In this document: positions 1-8,049 of the stretch, piece by piece
Layout of the letters: each line of letters begins with the position of its first letter
How positions within the stretch are numbered: the stretch's first letter is position 1
Assembly: GCA_947499145.1 (NCBI GenBank)
Contig: CANMNB010000008.1
Location: forward strand, 275,438-339,437
Length of the DNA: 64,000 bases
Source of the DNA: an uncultured Arachnia sp.
Lineage (GTDB): Bacteria > Actinomycetota > Actinomycetes > Propionibacteriales > Propionibacteriaceae
Direction: 5' to 3'
Made by a program: the position numbers and the translations under genes
The notes under the pieces: model-generated
What the model saw: only the letters and a program-made list of their open reading frames with translations
Databases searched by the model: none
Told to the model about the DNA's origin: nothing

Positions 1-20
1 TCATCAGATGATGTGGGTGA

Positions 21-1217
21 TCAGGCGACGCCCGAGTCGACCTGCTCCTGGGTCCAGTAGCCGGTGTCCACCAGTGCCTCGACGACGTTGTCCTTGGTAA
101 CGGTGACCACGTCGAGCAGGTACGCGGGGACGACCTTGACGCCGTTCTCGTAGGTCTCGGTGTCGTTGGCCTCCGGCTCCTCGCCGTTCAGCAGAGACAC
201 GCCGGCCTTGACGGCCTGCTCGGCCAGCAGACGGGTGTCCTTGAAGATCGTCGAGTACTGGACGTCGTCCATGATCAGCTTGACCGAGGCGATCTCGGCG
301 TCCTGGCCGGTGACGATCGGCATGTCGGGCGCGGAGTAGCCGGCGTTCTGCAGGGCGGTGATGATGCCACGGGAGAGACCGTCGTATGCGGACAGCACAC
401 CGTGGATCTCCTTGTCGCCATAGTGGGCGGTGAGGAGGTCCTCCATGCGGCGCTGGGCGGTTTCCTGCTGCCAGCGCAGGATGGCGGCCTGCTCGATGCT
501 GGTCTGGCCGGAGGGGACGACCAGCTTGCCGCTGTCGATGTGGGGCTGGATGACCGACATGGCGCCGTCGAAGAAGAAGTGGGCGTTGTTGTCGTCCAGC
601 GAACCTGCGAAGAGCTCGACGTTGAACGGGCCGGCCTCGTCGGTCTCGTTGCCATCCGCGTCGACCAGACCCAGGCCCTCGAGGAGCGAGGTGCCCTGCG
701 CCACGCCGACCTTGAAGTTGTCGAAGGAGACGTAGAAGTCGACGTGCTCGGAGTCACGGATCAGACGGTCGTAGGCGATGATCTTGATGCCCTCGGCGGC
801 GGCGGCGTCGAGCTGCGGGGCGAGCGCGGTGCCGTCGATCGAGGCGATGATGAGGACCTTGGCGCCCTGGAGGATCATCTGGTCGATCTGCTGCGACTGG
901 GTGGGGATGTCATCATTGGCGAACTGCAGGTCCACCTCGAAGCCGGCCTCTTCCAGCTGGGACTTGACGGCCTCGCCGTCGGCGATCCAGCGCTCGGAGG
1001 TCTGCGTCGGCATCGACACGCCAACCTTGCCGCCCTCGGTGGCGGCGCCGGTGGTCTCGGCGGCCGTGGTCTCGGCTGCCGTGGTCTCGCCCCCGGCAGC
1101 GGCAGACGTGGTCGGATTGGACGTGGTGCCAGCGCCCTCGCCGCCACACGCTGCGAGTGCAGCGGTGGTGGCCGACAGCGCCGCCAGTCCGATGAAGTTA
1201 CGGCGGTTGATGGTCAT
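21..1217 (-). CDS. Sugar ABC transporter substrate-binding lipoprotein (ChvE/xylose-type), Tat-exported
   Basis: Predicted extracytoplasmic sugar-binding protein of 398 residues. The N-terminus MTINRRNFIG carries a twin-arginine RRxF motif, followed by a hydrophobic stretch and a lipobox ending LAAC, so it is probably a Tat-exported lipoprotein. A low-complexity Thr/Ala/Glu linker with repeated TTAAE units leads into a type 1 periplasmic-binding fold (KVGVSMPTQTSERW at its start, IASIDGTAL and AYDRLI later), the layout of the ChvE/XylF pentose and multiple-sugar binders. I chose the ATG at 1217 because the signal peptide begins there; the frame stays open 20 codons further upstream but reads non-conserved sequence. 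The ATPase and permease partners would lie beyond the left edge. The exact sugar cannot be told. Confidence 0.9.
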   Translation of the reverse strand: MTINRRNFIGLAALSATTAALAACGGEGAGTTSNPTTSAAAGGETTAAETTAAETTGAATEGGKVGVSMPTQTSERWIADGEAVKSQLEEAGFEVDLQFANDDIPTQSQQIDQMILQGAKVLIIASIDGTALAPQLDAAAAEGIKIIAYDRLIRDSEHVDFYVSFDNFKVGVAQGTSLLEGLGLVDADGNETDEAGPFNVELFAGSLDDNNAHFFFDGAMSVIQPHIDSGKLVVPSGQTSIEQAAILRWQQETAQRRMEDLLTAHYGDKEIHGVLSAYDGLSRGIITALQNAGYSAPDMPIVTGQDAEIASVKLIMDDVQYSTIFKDTRLLAEQAVKAGVSLLNGEEPEANDTETYENGVKVVPAYLLDVVTVTKDNVVEALVDTGYWTQEQVDSGVA

Positions 1218-1368
1218 GTGGGGAGTCCTTCCGTCAAACAAGCTGTGGCCATGCCTCGGCCTCCCTTGACCGGGCACAGCGCCGCCCGCGCGGCTACCAG
1301 TTGACGCTCACTCTGGACCCATTTGACGTACTCGGCAACCTGAACCGCAATATTCGAAGGTATCGATT

Positions 1369-1382
1369 TGATAACGTTCACA
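1369..1382. promoter_or_regulatory. Possible LacI/ROK-type operator upstream of the sugar-binding protein
   Basis: TGATAACGTTCACA is a partly symmetric 14-mer centred on AACGTT, in a locally AT-rich stretch about 150 bp upstream of the lipoprotein start. It resembles LacI-family operators. No regulator gene is adjacent, so this is a pattern match only. Confidence 0.3.
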
Positions 1383-1410
1383 TTCGTGCAACGGCTCGCG
1401 GGAGACCGCT

Positions 1411-1560
1411 CCCCCGAGTAGGGCGCGCAACCCCCCACTCCGTTCCCCGAGTAGGGCGCGCAGCGCCCGTGTCGAGGGGAACAACACCACGCCTCGACAC
1501 GCCGCCTCCGGCGGCTACTCGGCGAGCGGGTGAAGACGGCGGCTACTCGGCGACCAGGGG
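1411..1560. repeat. CCGAGTAG two-hairpin repeat, copy 1 (plus partial units)
   Basis: Copy of the dispersed family. A truncated left unit is followed by a complete left half (CCCCGAGTAGGGC, a GC-rich stem, then GTGTCGAGGGG), then a right half (CGCCTCGACAC, stem GCCGCCTCCGGCGGC, CTACTCGGCGA), then a second partial right half. It fills most of the 444-bp gap 1218-1661 between the lipoprotein 5' end and the helicase 3' end. No gene is seen in that gap; the rest of it is AT-richer promoter-like sequence (about 1300-1400). Confidence 0.85.
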
Positions 1561-1661
1561 ACGGAGATGCCGCCTGACGGGTCCGTCCCAGCGGTGACCT
1601 CCCGACAGCTCACGACCGCGCCGCACCCGTGAGGGGCGGCGCGGTCGTGCGGTGTGGGGGC

Positions 1662-2942
1662 TCAGGCGACTCGTGCCGCGCTGCGTCCCCTGTTCTGGCT
1701 GGGGCGACGACGACGGCGCTGCTGCGACCCGCCCGCGGGCTGGACCGACGTCGGGGCGGCGGCCTGAGGCGCGACGAAGCGGCGCTCGCCGGGGGCCAGT
1801 TCCTGCAGCAGGTCGGAGCGGGCGTCCACCCGTGTGGTGGTGGGCTTGATTCCCGCCTTCCGCGTGAGGTCCCGGACGTCGCGGACCTGCTCGTCAAGCA
1901 TCATGGTCACGACGGTGCCGGAGCTGCCGGCGCGGGCGGTACGGCCGGAGCGGTGCAGGTAGGCCTTGTGCTCGACCGGCGGGTCGGCGTGGATGACCAG
2001 AGCAACGTCGTCGACGTGGATGCCGCGGGCAGCGATGTCGGTGGCCACGAGGGTCTCCGCCTTGCCGCTATGGAAGGCCTCCATGGTGCGCACGCGTGCG
2101 TTCTGGCTTAGGTTGCCGTGGAGCTCGACGGCAGGGACGCCCTGCGCGTTGAGCTGTTTCGCCAGCCGCTTGGCCCGATGCTTCGTGCGGGTGAAGACAA
2201 TGGTGCGCCCGGGCGCCGAGGTGAGGTTCACGAGGACCGGCAGGTGCGCGTCGGAGCTCACGTGCAGGACGTGGTGGGCCATCGTCGAGACCGGTGACTG
2301 CGCCGAGTCGGCCTCGTGCGTGACCGGCTGGTCGAGGAAGCGCTTGACCAGGGTGTTGACCCCGGAGTCGAGCGTGGCGGAGAACAGCAGTCGCTGGGCG
2401 CGGCGCGGAGTGGCGTTCAGGATGCGGGTGACGCCGGGCAGGAAGCCCAGGTCGGCCATGTGGTCGGCCTCGTCGATGACGGAGACCTCGACGGCGGACA
2501 GGTCGATCTCGCCCTGCTTCATGAGGTCCTCGAGCCGGCCGGGGCAGGCGATGACGACGTCGACGCCGCGGCGCAGTGCGCTGACCTGCGGGTTCTGGCC
2601 GACGCCGCCGAAGACGGTGCGGGAGTTGAGGCGGGCGGCGGAGGCCAGCGGGGCCAAGGCCTCCTCGATCTGCGTTGCGAGCTCCCGGGTGGGAGCCAGG
2701 ACCAACGCGCGGGGACGCTTGGGTTGGCGACGGGTGCCCGACGTGGTCAGACGGGCCACGATCGGCAGCAGGAAGGCGTAGGTCTTCCCGGAGCCGGTGC
2801 GACCGCGGCCAAGGACGTCACGTCCTGCCAGGGAATCGGGCAGCGTCGCGGCCTGGATGGGGGTTGGGTCGGTGATCCCGCGCTGGGCGAGGACGTCGAC
2901 GAGGGAGCTGGGCACACCGAGCGCGCCAAAGGGTGAGGACAA
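1662..2942 (-). CDS. DEAD-box ATP-dependent RNA helicase (RhlE-like)
   Basis: RNA-dependent ATPase of 426 residues that unwinds RNA duplexes, probably in ribosome assembly or mRNA turnover. Visible motifs in order: Q-motif GITDPTPIQ (residues 22-30), P-loop GRTGSGKT (about 47-54), PTRELA, DEAD in VIDEADHM, SAT in FSATLDSG, then the C-terminal RecA domain with ARGIHVDDV and HRSGRTARAG. The tail is an Arg-rich basic extension (RRRRRPSQNRG), typical of RhlE-class proteins and likely to bind RNA. The start is a TTG at 2942 with a weak upstream Shine-Dalgarno; the protein begins right at the Q-motif region, so a longer N-terminus is not needed. It stands alone between repeat-filled gaps. Confidence 0.9.
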   Translation of the reverse strand: MSSPFGALGVPSSLVDVLAQRGITDPTPIQAATLPDSLAGRDVLGRGRTGSGKTYAFLLPIVARLTTSGTRRQPKRPRALVLAPTRELATQIEEALAPLASAARLNSRTVFGGVGQNPQVSALRRGVDVVIACPGRLEDLMKQGEIDLSAVEVSVIDEADHMADLGFLPGVTRILNATPRRAQRLLFSATLDSGVNTLVKRFLDQPVTHEADSAQSPVSTMAHHVLHVSSDAHLPVLVNLTSAPGRTIVFTRTKHRAKRLAKQLNAQGVPAVELHGNLSQNARVRTMEAFHSGKAETLVATDIAARGIHVDDVALVIHADPPVEHKAYLHRSGRTARAGSSGTVVTMMLDEQVRDVRDLTRKAGIKPTTTRVDARSDLLQELAPGERRFVAPQAAAPTSVQPAGGSQQRRRRRPSQNRGRSAARVA

Positions 2943-3147
2943 GAGGAAGTCTCTTTCGAATCAGTGAATGCTGTCGGTTCTGCCCGGGGCGATATCCGCC
3001 GCGCGATGGCATCGACACAAGGAATCTGTGGTGGCCCGAGGCAGAACTATCCGGGCCGTGGGGATCACTCTACCGCACGGCCCTCGCACAAGCCGCATCG
3101 TGACATCGGGCTCGCGCGCCGACCCCCGCCACGGTGCCGGGCAGAGA

Positions 3148-3225
3148 TGACGAAAAAGTCGCACGATCGGCGTCCTTCACCCCTTCCGGAGGCTGAGGCG
3201 TCCCGATCGTGCGACTTCTTCGTCA
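3148..3225. repeat. 78-bp hairpin unit (type B) of the composite hairpin repeat, locus 1
   Basis: Near-perfect inverted repeat: the left arm TGACGAAAAAGTCGCACGAT pairs with a right arm ending CGACTTCTTCGTCA. It is 78 bp long, the same length as the homologous unit at 25824-25901, and matches its reverse complement over the first 36 bases. The T-rich right arm could act as an intrinsic terminator. It lies in the 543-bp gap 2943-3485, where I see no gene, only repeats. Confidence 0.85.
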
Positions 3226-3253
3226 CGTCGGCTCCTGTCATGGCCCAGAAACA

Positions 3254-3327
3254 CTGAAAAACGCACAACAGTCGCGCCTCTCATGCCCCTGAAGGGCCGA
3301 GACATGCCGATCGTGTGCGTTTTTCAG
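3254..3327. repeat. 74-bp hairpin unit (type A) of the composite hairpin repeat, locus 1
   Basis: Inverted repeat with ends CTGAAAAACGCACA and TGTGCGTTTTTCAG. It is 74 bp, the same length as the units at 25722-25795 and 50632-50705. It sits 28 bp from the 78-bp unit, and the two together span exactly 180 bp. The same 180-bp arrangement occurs inverted at 25722-25901. Confidence 0.85.
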
Positions 3328-3369
3328 GGTTCCGGACCGGCCGGCGGTCCCTACGGCGCCAACGTCAGA

Positions 3370-3410
3370 CCCCTCGACACGGGCACTGCGTGCCCTGCTC
3401 GGGGAGCGGG
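3370..3410. repeat. CCGAGTAG two-hairpin repeat, copy 2 (half unit)
   Basis: Single left half in reverse orientation: CCCTCGACACGGGCACTGCG, then TGCCCTGCTCGGGGA. It lies 75 bp beyond the 3' end of the aldo/keto reductase gene. The stem GGGCACTGCGTGCCC is intact. Confidence 0.75.
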
Positions 3411-3485
3411 AGACGTACCTCAGTCGGGGAACGGGAAGGCGCGCCCACTCCGGGAAGGAATGGGACGCACCCTGCCTCGCAACGA

Positions 3486-4370
3486 TCAGAAGATGGCCGC
3501 GTTGATGGCGTCCAACTCGTCCTTGCTGAGCTCCAGTGTCATCGCCTTTGCGGAGTCGGTGATGGACTCCGGTCGCGACGCCCCCGGGATCGGAATGACG
3601 TGCGTGCCCAGGGACAGTTCCCAGGCCAAGGTCACCTGCTGCGGGCTGACGCCGTGGGCCTCGGCTGCTTGCATGATGGCCGGGTACTTCTCGCCGACCT
3701 TCTTCGCGCGACCGCCCGTGCCACCCAACGGCGACCACGGCAGGAATGCGACGCCATGCTGGCCGCAGAAGTCGAGTTCCTTCTTGCTGGTGTGGTGGAA
3801 CCGCGGGGAGAACTCGTTCTGCACCGCGGCCAGCCCACCCTCACCGAGAACATCGATGGCCACTTGGATCTCTTCTGTGTTGGCGTTGGAGATGCCGATC
3901 TCCTTGATCAGTCCATCCGCCTTGAGCGCGGCCAGAGCCTTGACGCCGTCGGCGTAGGGGCGCGACCGATCCGGGCGGTGCCAGTAGTAGAGGTCGATCT
4001 GGTCCACGCCCAAGGCCTTGAGCGACTTCTCCACGGCGCTGCGGAAGTACTCCTCGGAGCCGTCACGACCCCACTTGTCGCCGTCGCGGGTGATGCCGCC
4101 CTTGGAGGCGATCACGAGGTTCTCGGGCCGGCCGCCGTACTCCTTCAGGGCCTTGGCGATGAGTCGCTCGTTGTGACCCATCTCGGGGCCCGAGGGCGCG
4201 TAGATGTCGGCGGTGTCGATGAAGGTGATGCCGGCGTCCAGCGCCGCGTGCACGGTGGCGATGGCACGCTCCTCGGGCGGCAGTTCGCCGTCGCTCATGG
4301 AGAAGGGCATTGCACCCAGGCCGATGGGAGTCACACTCAGCGAGCCGATGGTCCTGTTGGTAATGGTCAT
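3486..4370 (-). CDS. Aldo/keto reductase
   Basis: NAD(P)H-dependent oxidoreductase of 294 residues with a TIM-barrel fold. The catalytic tetrad is visible as D52 and Y57 (FIDTADIY), K90 (VIASKGG) and H131 (YYWHRPD), and the C-terminal cofactor motif is near IPIPGASRPES. Length is near the family norm. The start ATG at 4370 gives MTITNRTIGSLSVTPIGLG, the expected first beta-hairpin. It ends before a repeat cluster and starts 10 bp from the end of the upstream PPDK-like gene, so the two may be co-transcribed. The physiological carbonyl substrate cannot be told from sequence. Confidence 0.92.
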   Translation of the reverse strand: MTITNRTIGSLSVTPIGLGAMPFSMSDGELPPEERAIATVHAALDAGITFIDTADIYAPSGPEMGHNERLIAKALKEYGGRPENLVIASKGGITRDGDKWGRDGSEEYFRSAVEKSLKALGVDQIDLYYWHRPDRSRPYADGVKALAALKADGLIKEIGISNANTEEIQVAIDVLGEGGLAAVQNEFSPRFHHTSKKELDFCGQHGVAFLPWSPLGGTGGRAKKVGEKYPAIMQAAEAHGVSPQQVTLAWELSLGTHVIPIPGASRPESITDSAKAMTLELSKDELDAINAAIF

Positions 4371-4380
4371 GGACGAAACC

Positions 4381-6936
4381 CTACTCAGGCGCAGGGCCTC
4401 CTGCGCCTCGTTGTGCGCACACGAGGCGCTGGCTGACGACGTCGGAATAGAGCACCAGTTGCGGCAGGTCCGCGACGTGCACCACGTCGTCGAGGCCCGT
4501 CTCGCCGATCAGGGACGGAAGGAGGTTGGGTTGCGCGGTGACCTGGGCGGGGTTGAAGCCGACGCCGCGCCGGCTGCGGTCGATCGCAGCGAAGAAGATG
4601 CCGGTCTCCACGAGGTCCTGGAAGAAATGGCTGCCGAAGCTGAGCTCGGGGGTGAAGTCCATGGACGGATCGGTGACCTCGACGAGGACGGCTGCCCGAT
4701 TGATCTCGGCGAATGCGACGGGCACACCCAGTCCCGTGGTGGAGGTTCCCCAACGACCGGGCGCGATGAACATCGTGTTCCCGTCCAGGGTGCGGTTCAC
4801 CTCGCCCAAAGCGCGGGCGACGGCGTAGCGCTGCTGCTGCCCGAGCCGTAGATAGCGCTCGGGTCGCACGAGGACCACGTGGTCGATGCGGAGGCGGACG
4901 TTGCCCCCCATGAAGCCGCCGGTGGCGTGGAAGAGGCAGTAGACGGGTTCCACGTCCGGCATTCGCACCGAGGCCCCCACACCCCGGGTCTGCAGCGGCC
5001 GACACTGGACCAGGCAGACGCGGAAGTCACCGTCGGGGGTGAGGTTCACGGTGAACTCGATGTCGACCGGGTAGTCGTAGGCGTCGCTGAGTGTCTGGAG
5101 CATGGTGCGCATATAGTCGGCGAACCCCGATCGCATGAGCCCGGCGAAGTCGACGACGACCGGAGTCTCGCGCGGGGTGCGTCGCAGCTCGCGCCACCGT
5201 CGCAATTGGGCGCGGTCGGGACTGAGGAACGGCGACCAGTCCATGTCGAGCGCGCGGAGCCGGGAGAGGTGCACCGTCTTCTTCTCGTTGAGGCTGAGGT
5301 CCATGACGTCCGCCGAGCGCTGGGTGTAGCGGCTGGCGTCCTCGGCGGCGATCGGGGTGCGGCGCCAGTCGTCGAGGGTGACGACGCGGGCGTAGTCGTC
5401 GGTGATGTGGTCGACGGCGCGGGTGCCGAGCCCCACCACGAGCCGGAGTGCTCCGGCTTCGGGGTCGATGTCAGAGGCGTAGACGTAGAGGTTGTGCGAG
5501 TTCCCCACACCGCCCGCGTGCGGGAAGAACAGGTCCTCATGGTGGTCGCCGGAGACCCGCTGCACGAGGACGGCCATCTGCTCATCGTCGGCCACCAGGT
5601 CGCGACGCTGCCGGTAGGCCAGCGCCTCCGGACTCATCGCCGACGAGTACACCGCCCGGACCGCGTCCTCGAAGGCGCGGTGACGAGCCTCCGGGGTGCC
5701 CTGATTGGCCAGGAAGGTGCTCTCGTACTTGCCCGCGAACGCGTTGCCGAAGTTGTCCTCCAGCAACGAGCTGGAGCGCACGATGATCGGCGACTGACCG
5801 AAGTACTCCAGCAGCCGCAGGAATCGCTCGCGCACGGGCGGCGGGAAGGAGCCGTGGCGCAGCTTCTCGTGCAGCTCGGCGCCGACGGTGTAGTAGCCCT
5901 CCTCCGTCTTCTGGGCCATCCACTCCTTCCACCAGCCGTTGGCGATGATGTAGGTGAAGAACAGGTCGGAACCCAGGTAGAACGAGTCGTGCTCCTCGAG
6001 TCGCGGAGCGAGGTCCGGATGTGCGGCGACGATGGCCCCCGCAGTCAACATGCCGACGCTCTTGCCACCGATGAAGCCGGTGCCGATCTCCCGGTCGGCG
6101 ATCTCCAGGAGGTCCTCGAGCTGGAGATTCGACGCCGCCAGCTCCACCATTCGGCCACCCCGACCCAGCAGCAGGCCGGACAGCAGCCGGTGGATGCGGT
6201 CCTGTTCGGCGCGGTCGTCGGAGGTAACGGCATCCCAGCCCTGCCGCATGAGCGTGCGCCAGCGGTCCTCGGGCTCCTCCTGCCGGTTCATGTGGCCGAA
6301 GAGGCGGGACGACTCCTGGCTGGAGGTGACAGGGGTGGCGGAGTCCTCCGACACGCGGTGGGGGAAGAACATCGTCGGCGAGTAGCGGCTGAACACCTTC
6401 AGCGCGTGGAGGTAGACGACGTCGCTGATGTGGTGGAGTTCCAGCAGCAACTGGGTCGTCTCGCGGATCCCGGCGACGGTCGCGAAGGAGTGCTGCCCCC
6501 GCAGCAGGCAGAAGTAGGCGACGGTGTCGAGATCGTAGAGGTACGGACAGGTGACCTTGAAGAAGTTCAGCACCATCAGGTCGGAGCGCCACGCATCGAG
6601 CAACTCGGTCAGAGAGTCGAACACGTAGAACGCTCCAGGCCCCTCATCGGTGACGAGCCGGTGCACAGCGGTCGCGAAGTGCTCGAAACCCGGGGTCGGG
6701 TCGAGCAGGTGCACCGCGTCCGCCACCCCGTCGTCGACGAGAGGGGCGTGGGAGGCGAAACGCACGTAGACAATGCGACGTCCGTCCTGGGCGGCCTGCG
6801 CAACGAACGGTGACACGACGGAGCGATAGGAGGAGATGTCGTCGGTCTGCCAGACGACGTTGTCACCCAGCCGCAGTGCGTCGACCACCCAATCAATGCC
6901 ACGATGACCGGTGCTGACCCGCCGGTAGCCCTCCAT
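4381..6936 (-). CDS. KaiC/RecA-like domain fused to PEP synthase/PPDK-type ATP-grasp domain
   Basis: Protein of 851 residues. Residues 1-230 resemble a RecA/KaiC-like domain (VSTGHRGIDWVVDALRLGDN, Walker B-like YVFDSLT near 104-110), but the place of the P-loop reads NVVWQTDD, so ATP binding there looks lost. From about 285 a PEP synthase/PPDK nucleotide-binding domain follows: GGKSVGM (290-296), VRSS at 386-389 with ED, FAGKYES at 400-406, ending at QCRPLQTRG. About 190 further residues (GNTMFIAPGRWG, PELSFGSHFFQDL) form a conserved tail. The swivelling phosphohistidine domain and PEP-binding barrel of true PPDK or PpsA are absent, so it cannot make PEP alone. I chose the ATG at 6936; the frame extends to 7005 but would overlap divergent folP2. 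Function unknown; possibly an ATP-dependent phosphotransferase acting on another partner. Confidence 0.8.
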   Translation of the reverse strand: MEGYRRVSTGHRGIDWVVDALRLGDNVVWQTDDISSYRSVVSPFVAQAAQDGRRIVYVRFASHAPLVDDGVADAVHLLDPTPGFEHFATAVHRLVTDEGPGAFYVFDSLTELLDAWRSDLMVLNFFKVTCPYLYDLDTVAYFCLLRGQHSFATVAGIRETTQLLLELHHISDVVYLHALKVFSRYSPTMFFPHRVSEDSATPVTSSQESSRLFGHMNRQEEPEDRWRTLMRQGWDAVTSDDRAEQDRIHRLLSGLLLGRGGRMVELAASNLQLEDLLEIADREIGTGFIGGKSVGMLTAGAIVAAHPDLAPRLEEHDSFYLGSDLFFTYIIANGWWKEWMAQKTEEGYYTVGAELHEKLRHGSFPPPVRERFLRLLEYFGQSPIIVRSSSLLEDNFGNAFAGKYESTFLANQGTPEARHRAFEDAVRAVYSSAMSPEALAYRQRRDLVADDEQMAVLVQRVSGDHHEDLFFPHAGGVGNSHNLYVYASDIDPEAGALRLVVGLGTRAVDHITDDYARVVTLDDWRRTPIAAEDASRYTQRSADVMDLSLNEKKTVHLSRLRALDMDWSPFLSPDRAQLRRWRELRRTPRETPVVVDFAGLMRSGFADYMRTMLQTLSDAYDYPVDIEFTVNLTPDGDFRVCLVQCRPLQTRGVGASVRMPDVEPVYCLFHATGGFMGGNVRLRIDHVVLVRPERYLRLGQQQRYAVARALGEVNRTLDGNTMFIAPGRWGTSTTGLGVPVAFAEINRAAVLVEVTDPSMDFTPELSFGSHFFQDLVETGIFFAAIDRSRRGVGFNPAQVTAQPNLLPSLIGETGLDDVVHVADLPQLVLYSDVVSQRLVCAQRGAGGPAPE

Positions 6937-6986
6937 GGCCGCCACTCTACGGCCCAGGCGAACGCCCCCTTCGGCTGTGCTGTTCA

Positions 6987-7883
6987 ATGGGCGATGTGCC
7001 AGCACTACCGGTCATCACCGACGCCCGGCGACGGATCGGCCGGCGTTCCTTCGACTTTGACGCGCGCGTGGCTGTGATGGCCATCGTCAACCGCACGAAG
7101 GACTCGTTCTTCGACGCTGGCCGCACCTTCGAGCTGCAGCCCGCAGTGGAGGCGGCGCTGGCGGCTGCTGAGCAGGGAGCGGACATCGTCGACATCGGCG
7201 GGGTCCCCTTCTCCCCCGACGCCAGAGACGTCTCCGAGGCTGAGGAGATCGACCTCATCACTCCGTTCGTCGCCGAGGTCACCCGGTTGAGCGACGTCGT
7301 CGTCTCGGTGGACACGTTCCGGTCGGCTGTCGCGGCGGCCGCCATCGACGCGGGTGCCTCGATCATCAACGACACTTCCGGCCTCGCGGACCGGGAGTTG
7401 GCCCCACTGGCGGCGCGGACCGGCGCGACGCTGGTCCTCACCCACAGCAAGGCCGCGCCCCGGACGCACCTCCCCCGGCCTACTTACGACGATGTGGTGG
7501 GCGAGGTGCGGGGCTTCCTCGCCGAACGCCTGCAGCGCGCCCTGTCGGTCGGCGTGCGGCCGGACCAGCTGGTGGTTGACCCGGGCCCGGACCTCAACAA
7601 GAACACCCTCCACACACTGGAGATCTGTCGTCGGTTCGAGGAGTTCACGACGTTGGGGCCTCCGGTGCTCGCTGCGCTGTCGAACAAGGACTTCATCGGC
7701 GAGACCCTCGACCGCCCGAAGGAGCGCCGGCTCGCCGGCACCGTCGCGACGACGATGTGGTGCCTCGAGCGGGGTGCCCGGCTCGTTCGCGCGCACGACG
7801 TCGCGGCTGCGGTCGACGCCGCGCGAATGGCGGAGGCACTGCTGGGGCTGCGGGAGCCCGGGTACCTGCGCCACAACATGTGA
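6987..7883 (+). CDS. folP2: FolP2-type dihydropteroate synthase homologue
   Basis: TIM-barrel protein of 298 residues in the dihydropteroate synthase family. The first signature is MAIVNRTKDSFFDAG (31-45) in place of the usual NVTPDSFSDGG, and the second is DIGGVPFSPDA (69-79) in place of DIGGESTRPG. The THSKA segment replaces the usual histidine-methionine loop. These changes match the mycobacterial FolP2 (Rv1207) branch, which is reported to lack dihydropteroate synthase activity, so a folate role is doubtful. It starts 50 bp from the divergent PPDK-like gene. A CCGAGTAG repeat begins 17 bp after its stop codon. Confidence 0.82.
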   Translation: MGDVPALPVITDARRRIGRRSFDFDARVAVMAIVNRTKDSFFDAGRTFELQPAVEAALAAAEQGADIVDIGGVPFSPDARDVSEAEEIDLITPFVAEVTRLSDVVVSVDTFRSAVAAAAIDAGASIINDTSGLADRELAPLAARTGATLVLTHSKAAPRTHLPRPTYDDVVGEVRGFLAERLQRALSVGVRPDQLVVDPGPDLNKNTLHTLEICRRFEEFTTLGPPVLAALSNKDFIGETLDRPKERRLAGTVATTMWCLERGARLVRAHDVAAAVDAARMAEALLGLREPGYLRHNM

Positions 7884-7899
7884 CGGGACAGGCGCCTCG

Positions 7900-8049
7900 T
7901 TCCCGAGTAGGGCGCGAAGCGCGGGGCGAGAACACGTTCCCCGAGTAGGGCACGCAGTGCCCGTGTCGAGGGGAAACCAGAGACGCCTCGACACGCGACG
8001 ACGTCGCTACTCGGCGACCGGAGAAGGGTACGGCGCTACTCGGCGACCG
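7900..8049. repeat. CCGAGTAG two-hairpin repeat, copy 3, overlapping the recR 3' end
   Basis: A truncated left unit (CCCGAGTAGGGCGCGAAGCG), a full left half with stem GGGCACGCAGTGCCC, a right half with stem GCGACGACGTCGC and a final CTACTCGGCGACCG. It fills the gap between convergent folP2 and recR. The last bases of the repeat encode the final Val-Ala-Glu and the TAG stop of recR. Confidence 0.85.

Noticed and set aside
2943..3485. Short open frames in the gap between the helicase and the aldo/keto reductase
   Set aside because: They encode hairpin-repeat sequence on both strands with no ribosome site, so they are not considered genes.
4879..6813. A 644-codon plus-strand open frame opposite the PPDK-like gene
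   Set aside because: Same antisense codon-bias effect; no ribosome site and no recognisable motif.
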